NCBI RefSeq assembly: GCF_020164495.1
Contig: NZ_JAIQYZ010000002.1
Span: forward strand, 434,001 to 498,000
Direction: 5' to 3'
Source of the DNA: Psychroflexus lacisalsi
GTDB taxonomy: Bacteria; Bacteroidota; Bacteroidia; Flavobacteriales; Flavobacteriaceae
DNA: 64,000 nucleotides
Below are positions 61,842 to 64,000 of the stretch, piece by piece. The stretch's first letter is position 1. Every line of letters begins with the position of its first letter. The position numbers and the translations under genes were made by a program. Below the pieces are notes generated by a model. The model ran no database searches. It was not told the origin of the DNA and saw only the letters and a program-made list of their open reading frames with translations.

Positions 61842-62131
61842 GGATTTTCATAATTAAACCTTTTTCTAGGTCTTAGATTTAATTTTTTTTATCTGGCAAT
61901 CAGTGATTTTTGTAAAGTCTGTTTTGAAAAAGTATCTATTCATTTTAATAATGAGCTTCACAATAGCGAGATGGGAAAAACAGGAAGTAAAACAAAACCT
62001 TTTTTAATGCTCAAAAAAGCGAAACAATTATTTATTAAATATTATTTGGGTTCATTATAAATAAACAGATTTTAAATTTAAAAATGAATTTACGTACAAT
62101 ATACGTACAAGTAGAGATGTGCTAAAAAGAT
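61842..62131. other. Non-coding right arm of the element
   Basis: AT-rich, with no gene. It includes CGTACA words at 62093 and 62104, the probable integrase arm sites. Confidence 0.55.
62091..62113. other. Putative integrase arm-type sites, right end
   Basis: Two CGTACA words with 11-bp spacing (62093-62098 and 62104-62109) mirror the left-end pair in spacing and strand, 59-75 bp inside the attachment repeat. Confidence 0.55.
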
Positions 62132-62165
62132 AAAGCCCTGAAAATCAAATGATTAACAAGGCTTT
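62132..62165 (-). terminator. Terminator behind tRNA-Leu supplied by the element
   Basis: AAAGCCTTG and CAGGGCTTT pair on the minus strand across an AT-rich loop, and TCTTTTT follows. It replaces the original terminator, now at 52762-52787. Confidence 0.65.
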
Positions 62166-62167
62166 AA

Positions 62168-62186
62168 GTACTCGGAGCGGGACTTG
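62168..62186. other. Right attachment site (3' end of tRNA-Leu)
   Basis: The 19-bp core, identical to 52789-52807, covers the acceptor 3' strand and part of the T arm. Confidence 0.88.
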
Positions 62187-62253
62187 AACCCGCACGACCG
62201 CAATGGTCATTGGATTTTAAGTCCAACGTGTCTACCAATTCCACCATCCGAGC
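62169..62253 (-). tRNA. tRNA-Leu (anticodon UAA)
   Basis: The 85-nt cloverleaf has acceptor GCTCGGA/TCCGAGT, a long variable arm (TGACCATTGCGGTC) and the anticodon stem-loop GTTGGACTTAAAATCCAA with UAA. TTCAAGTCC forms the T loop. CCA is not encoded. The 3' end is the integration target of the 9.4-kb element, and the tRNA sequence is fully restored. Confidence 0.97.
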
Positions 62254-62259
62254 AGAAAG

Positions 62260-62331
62260 AGCGAAAGACGGGATTTGAACCCGCGACCCTCACCTTGGCA
62301 AGGTGATGCTCTACCCCTGAGCTACTTTCGC
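62260..62331 (-). tRNA. tRNA-Gly (anticodon GCC)
   Basis: The 72-nt cloverleaf has acceptor GCGAAAG/CTTTCGC, D-arm GCTCAGGGGTAGAGC, anticodon loop TTGCCAA and T-arm GCGGGTTCAAATCCCGT. It is transcribed ahead of tRNA-Leu with a 6-nt spacer, forming one tRNA operon. Confidence 0.97.
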
Positions 62332-62404
62332 GTAGATTATTGCGAGTGCAAATTTAATATATTAATTGATTTGTCAAAACCTTTTCGATAAAATATGAAT
62401 AAAA

Positions 62405-64000
62405 TTACTTCTTAGGCTTTGGAGACAATAAGCGTTTGATTTCATTGAGCTTCATTAGAGCTTCTACTGGAGTCAGTGTATCGATATCAAGCCTTAAAAT
62501 TTCGTCTTTAATTTGCTCAAGCAGAGGATCATCCATATTGTAAAAACTCAATTGAGGCTCAGGCTGTACTGCTTTCCTGATGGATGCAGAATCATCATCT
62601 GTATCACGTAACGACTCCAATTTTTTCAAGACAGTATTAGCCTTTTGAATAACATATTGAGGCATCCCGGCCATTTTAGCCACATGAATTCCGAAACTAT
62701 GCTCACTTCCACCTGGAACCAGCTTTCTTAGAAACAATACTTTATCTTTTAACTCTTTCACGGACACGTTAAAATTCTTGATTCGCTCAAATTGTTTGGA
62801 CATTTCATTAAGCTCGTGGTAATGCGTCGCAAATAAGGTTTTGGCCTTACTTGGATGTTCATGTAGAAATTCTGCAATCGCCCAAGCGATCGAAATCCCA
62901 TCGTAGGTACTGGTGCCACGACCTATTTCGTCTAAAAGAACCAGACTTCTCCTGGAAAGATTATTTAAAATACTCGCAGATTCATTCATTTCTACCATAA
63001 AAGTAGATTCTCCCATAGAAATATTATCACTTGCCCCTACTCTGGTAAATATTTTATCTACCAAACCTATCTCTGCTGAAGTTGCCGGAACAAAGCTTCC
63101 CATTTGAGCCAATAGAACAATAAGTGCAGTTTGTCTTAATAGCGCGGACTTACCACTCATGTTTGGCCCCGTAATCATAATGATTTGATTGGTTTCCTGA
63201 TCGAGAAACAGATCATTACTGATGTATTCCTCTTCAGCTTTTAGTTGCATTTCAATTACCGGGTGTCTCCCTTCTGTTATAGAAAGATTGTAATCTTCAT
63301 TAATATTTGGTTTTGCATAGTTATGCTCTAAAGCTAATTGAGCAAAACCCGATAAACAATCTAACTGGGCAATCTGAAACGCATTTTGCTGAATTACTTT
63401 TATATAGTCTTGGGTCCAAATGACTAACTCCTGAAAAAGTTTCTGTTCTAAAGTTGATATTTTTTCTTCTGCAGATAGTATCTTTTCTTCATAGACTTTT
63501 AATTCTTCAGTGATATAACGTTCTGCATTTACCAAAGTTTGCTTTCTGGTCCAATTTGAAGGCACCTTATCTTTATGTGTATGTCTGACTTCAAAGTAAT
63601 AACCGTAAACATTATTACTTCCTATTTTTAAACTAGGAATTCCGGTATTTTTAGATTCGGAGTCCAGCATTTCATTTAGATAATCATGCCCGGAAAAAGC
63701 GATCTTTCGGTATTCATCAAGTTCATCGGAATAACCAGATTTAATGGCATTTCCTTTTAAAATATTGACCGGAGGCTCTTCAGAAATTGAAGAATTAATT
63801 TTGTTTCTTAAAACTTCACAGGGATTCAGATGATCCGCAATAGTTACTAAGGATTCATAATTTGAATTGGACAGTGTTTCTTTACATCTGTCTATAATAT
63901 CAAGAGATTTCCTTAATTGTAGAATTTCACGTGGATTAATCTTTTGAGTTGCGACTTTGGAGACTAGGCGCTCTAAATCATTAATCTCTTTGAGATAAGA
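62405..64000 (-). CDS. mutS: DNA mismatch repair protein MutS (C-terminal part; the 5' end lies beyond the window)
   Basis: 531 residues of the C-terminal part are present. They include the clamp/lever region and the ATPase: Walker A GPNMSGKS, the MutS signature [12 protein letters not shown], Walker [15 protein letters not shown] and switch FATHYHEL. The last ~30 residues are a helix-rich dimer/tetramer tail. The frame is open to the window edge, with no internal start needed. MutS recognises mismatches and recruits MutL. The tRNA pair follows downstream on the same strand. Confidence 0.97.
   Translation of the reverse strand, partial: SYLKEINDLERLVSKVATQKINPREILQLRKSLDIIDRCKETLSNSNYESLVTIADHLNPCEVLRNKINSSISEEPPVNILKGNAIKSGYSDELDEYRKIAFSGHDYLNEMLDSESKNTGIPSLKIGSNNVYGYYFEVRHTHKDKVPSNWTRKQTLVNAERYITEELKVYEEKILSAEEKISTLEQKLFQELVIWTQDYIKVIQQNAFQIAQLDCLSGFAQLALEHNYAKPNINEDYNLSITEGRHPVIEMQLKAEEEYISNDLFLDQETNQIIMITGPNMSGKSALLRQTALIVLLAQMGSFVPATSAEIGLVDKIFTRVGASDNISMGESTFMVEMNESASILNNLSRRSLVLLDEIGRGTSTYDGISIAWAIAEFLHEHPSKAKTLFATHYHELNEMSKQFERIKNFNVSVKELKDKVLFLRKLVPGGSEHSFGIHVAKMAGMPQYVIQKANTVLKKLESLRDTDDDSASIRKAVQPEPQLSFYNMDDPLLEQIKDEILRLDIDTLTPVEALMKLNEIKRLLSPKPKK

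Larger units (their letters stand above)
52789..62186. mobile_element. Integrated element in tRNA-Leu(UAA), about 9.4 kb
   Basis: A 19-bp direct repeat, GTACTCGGAGCGGGACTTG, lies at 52789-52807 and at 62168-62186. The right copy is the 3' end of an intact tRNA-Leu; the left copy is an isolated tRNA 3'-end fragment. A tyrosine integrase gene starts 200 bp inside the left end. The element also carries an HTH protein, an SF3-type replication protein, iteron-like repeats and two surface/zinc cargo genes. No conjugation, relaxase or capsid gene was seen, so it may be mobilised by other elements or be a satellite or plasmid-like integrant. Confidence 0.88.

Noticed and set aside
52789-62186. Prophage or conjugative element
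   Set aside because: No capsid, terminase, tail, relaxase, coupling ATPase or tra gene can be recognised, so I leave it as an integrative element of undetermined class.

Overview
The window comes from a low-GC member of the Bacteroidota, most likely a marine Flavobacteriaceae. I infer this from the trpEGDCFBA operon, type IX secretion C-terminal domains, a DUF4920 lipoprotein, many genes preceded by the Bacteroidota promoter word TAnnTTTG, and intergenic regions swollen with short palindromic and low-complexity repeats. A Psychroflexus-like genus would fit the repeat-rich style, but that is only a guess.

Layout. 1-2.4 kb: a partial SDR epimerase, ilvE and a DUF4920 lipoprotein. 3.4-28.7 kb: a surface-polysaccharide cluster, all on the minus strand. 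It starts with an ABC-2 export permease (Wzm type), followed by the export ATPase with a carbohydrate-binding tail (Wzt type), a sulfotransferase, twelve glycosyltransferases, an MBOAT/SGNH O-acylation pair, a hexapeptide acetyltransferase and an O-antigen ligase-like membrane protein. The permease and ATPase genes are separated by an IS3-family insertion, a small four-helix-bundle gene and repeat arrays. The MBOAT gene is split by a -1 frameshift at T TTT TTA. Two decayed genes (a sulfotransferase fragment and a probable glycosyltransferase tail) show past turnover. 28.7-31.8 kb: a repeat-dense zone with a ParE/RelE-type toxin-antitoxin pair. 31.8-38.5 kb: the complete tryptophan operon, preceded by an 18-residue leader peptide with three consecutive Trp codons and a terminator/antiterminator, a classical attenuator. 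38.5-40 kb: repeats and a GIY-YIG pseudogene. 40-52.7 kb: ordinary chromosome with fabD, an M1 peptidase, an ABC-2 transporter, a large T9SS surface protein, a SIMPL protein, uvrB and a TrmH-type methyltransferase.

52.8-62.2 kb: a 9.4-kb integrated element, bounded by a 19-bp direct repeat that duplicates the 3' end of tRNA-Leu(UAA). It carries a tyrosine integrase, a winged-helix/excisionase-like protein, an SF3-type helicase-primase-like replication protein directly followed by an iteron-like cluster of TTGTAGGG words, several small unknown genes, and two cargo genes (a zinc-ribbon membrane protein and a BspA-type repeat protein with a T9SS tail). Paired CGTACA words with 11-bp spacing lie just inside both ends and look like integrase arm sites. 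The tRNA's original terminator is stranded on the far side of the element. Beyond it come tRNA-Gly(GCC) and the 3' part of mutS.

The most unusual cross-cutting signal is a family of roughly 25 intergenic hairpins with variable but mutually pairing outer and inner stems around an invariant asymmetric loop (GAGTG on one side, GTATCGA on the other). It is scattered through the first 32 kb in both orientations.
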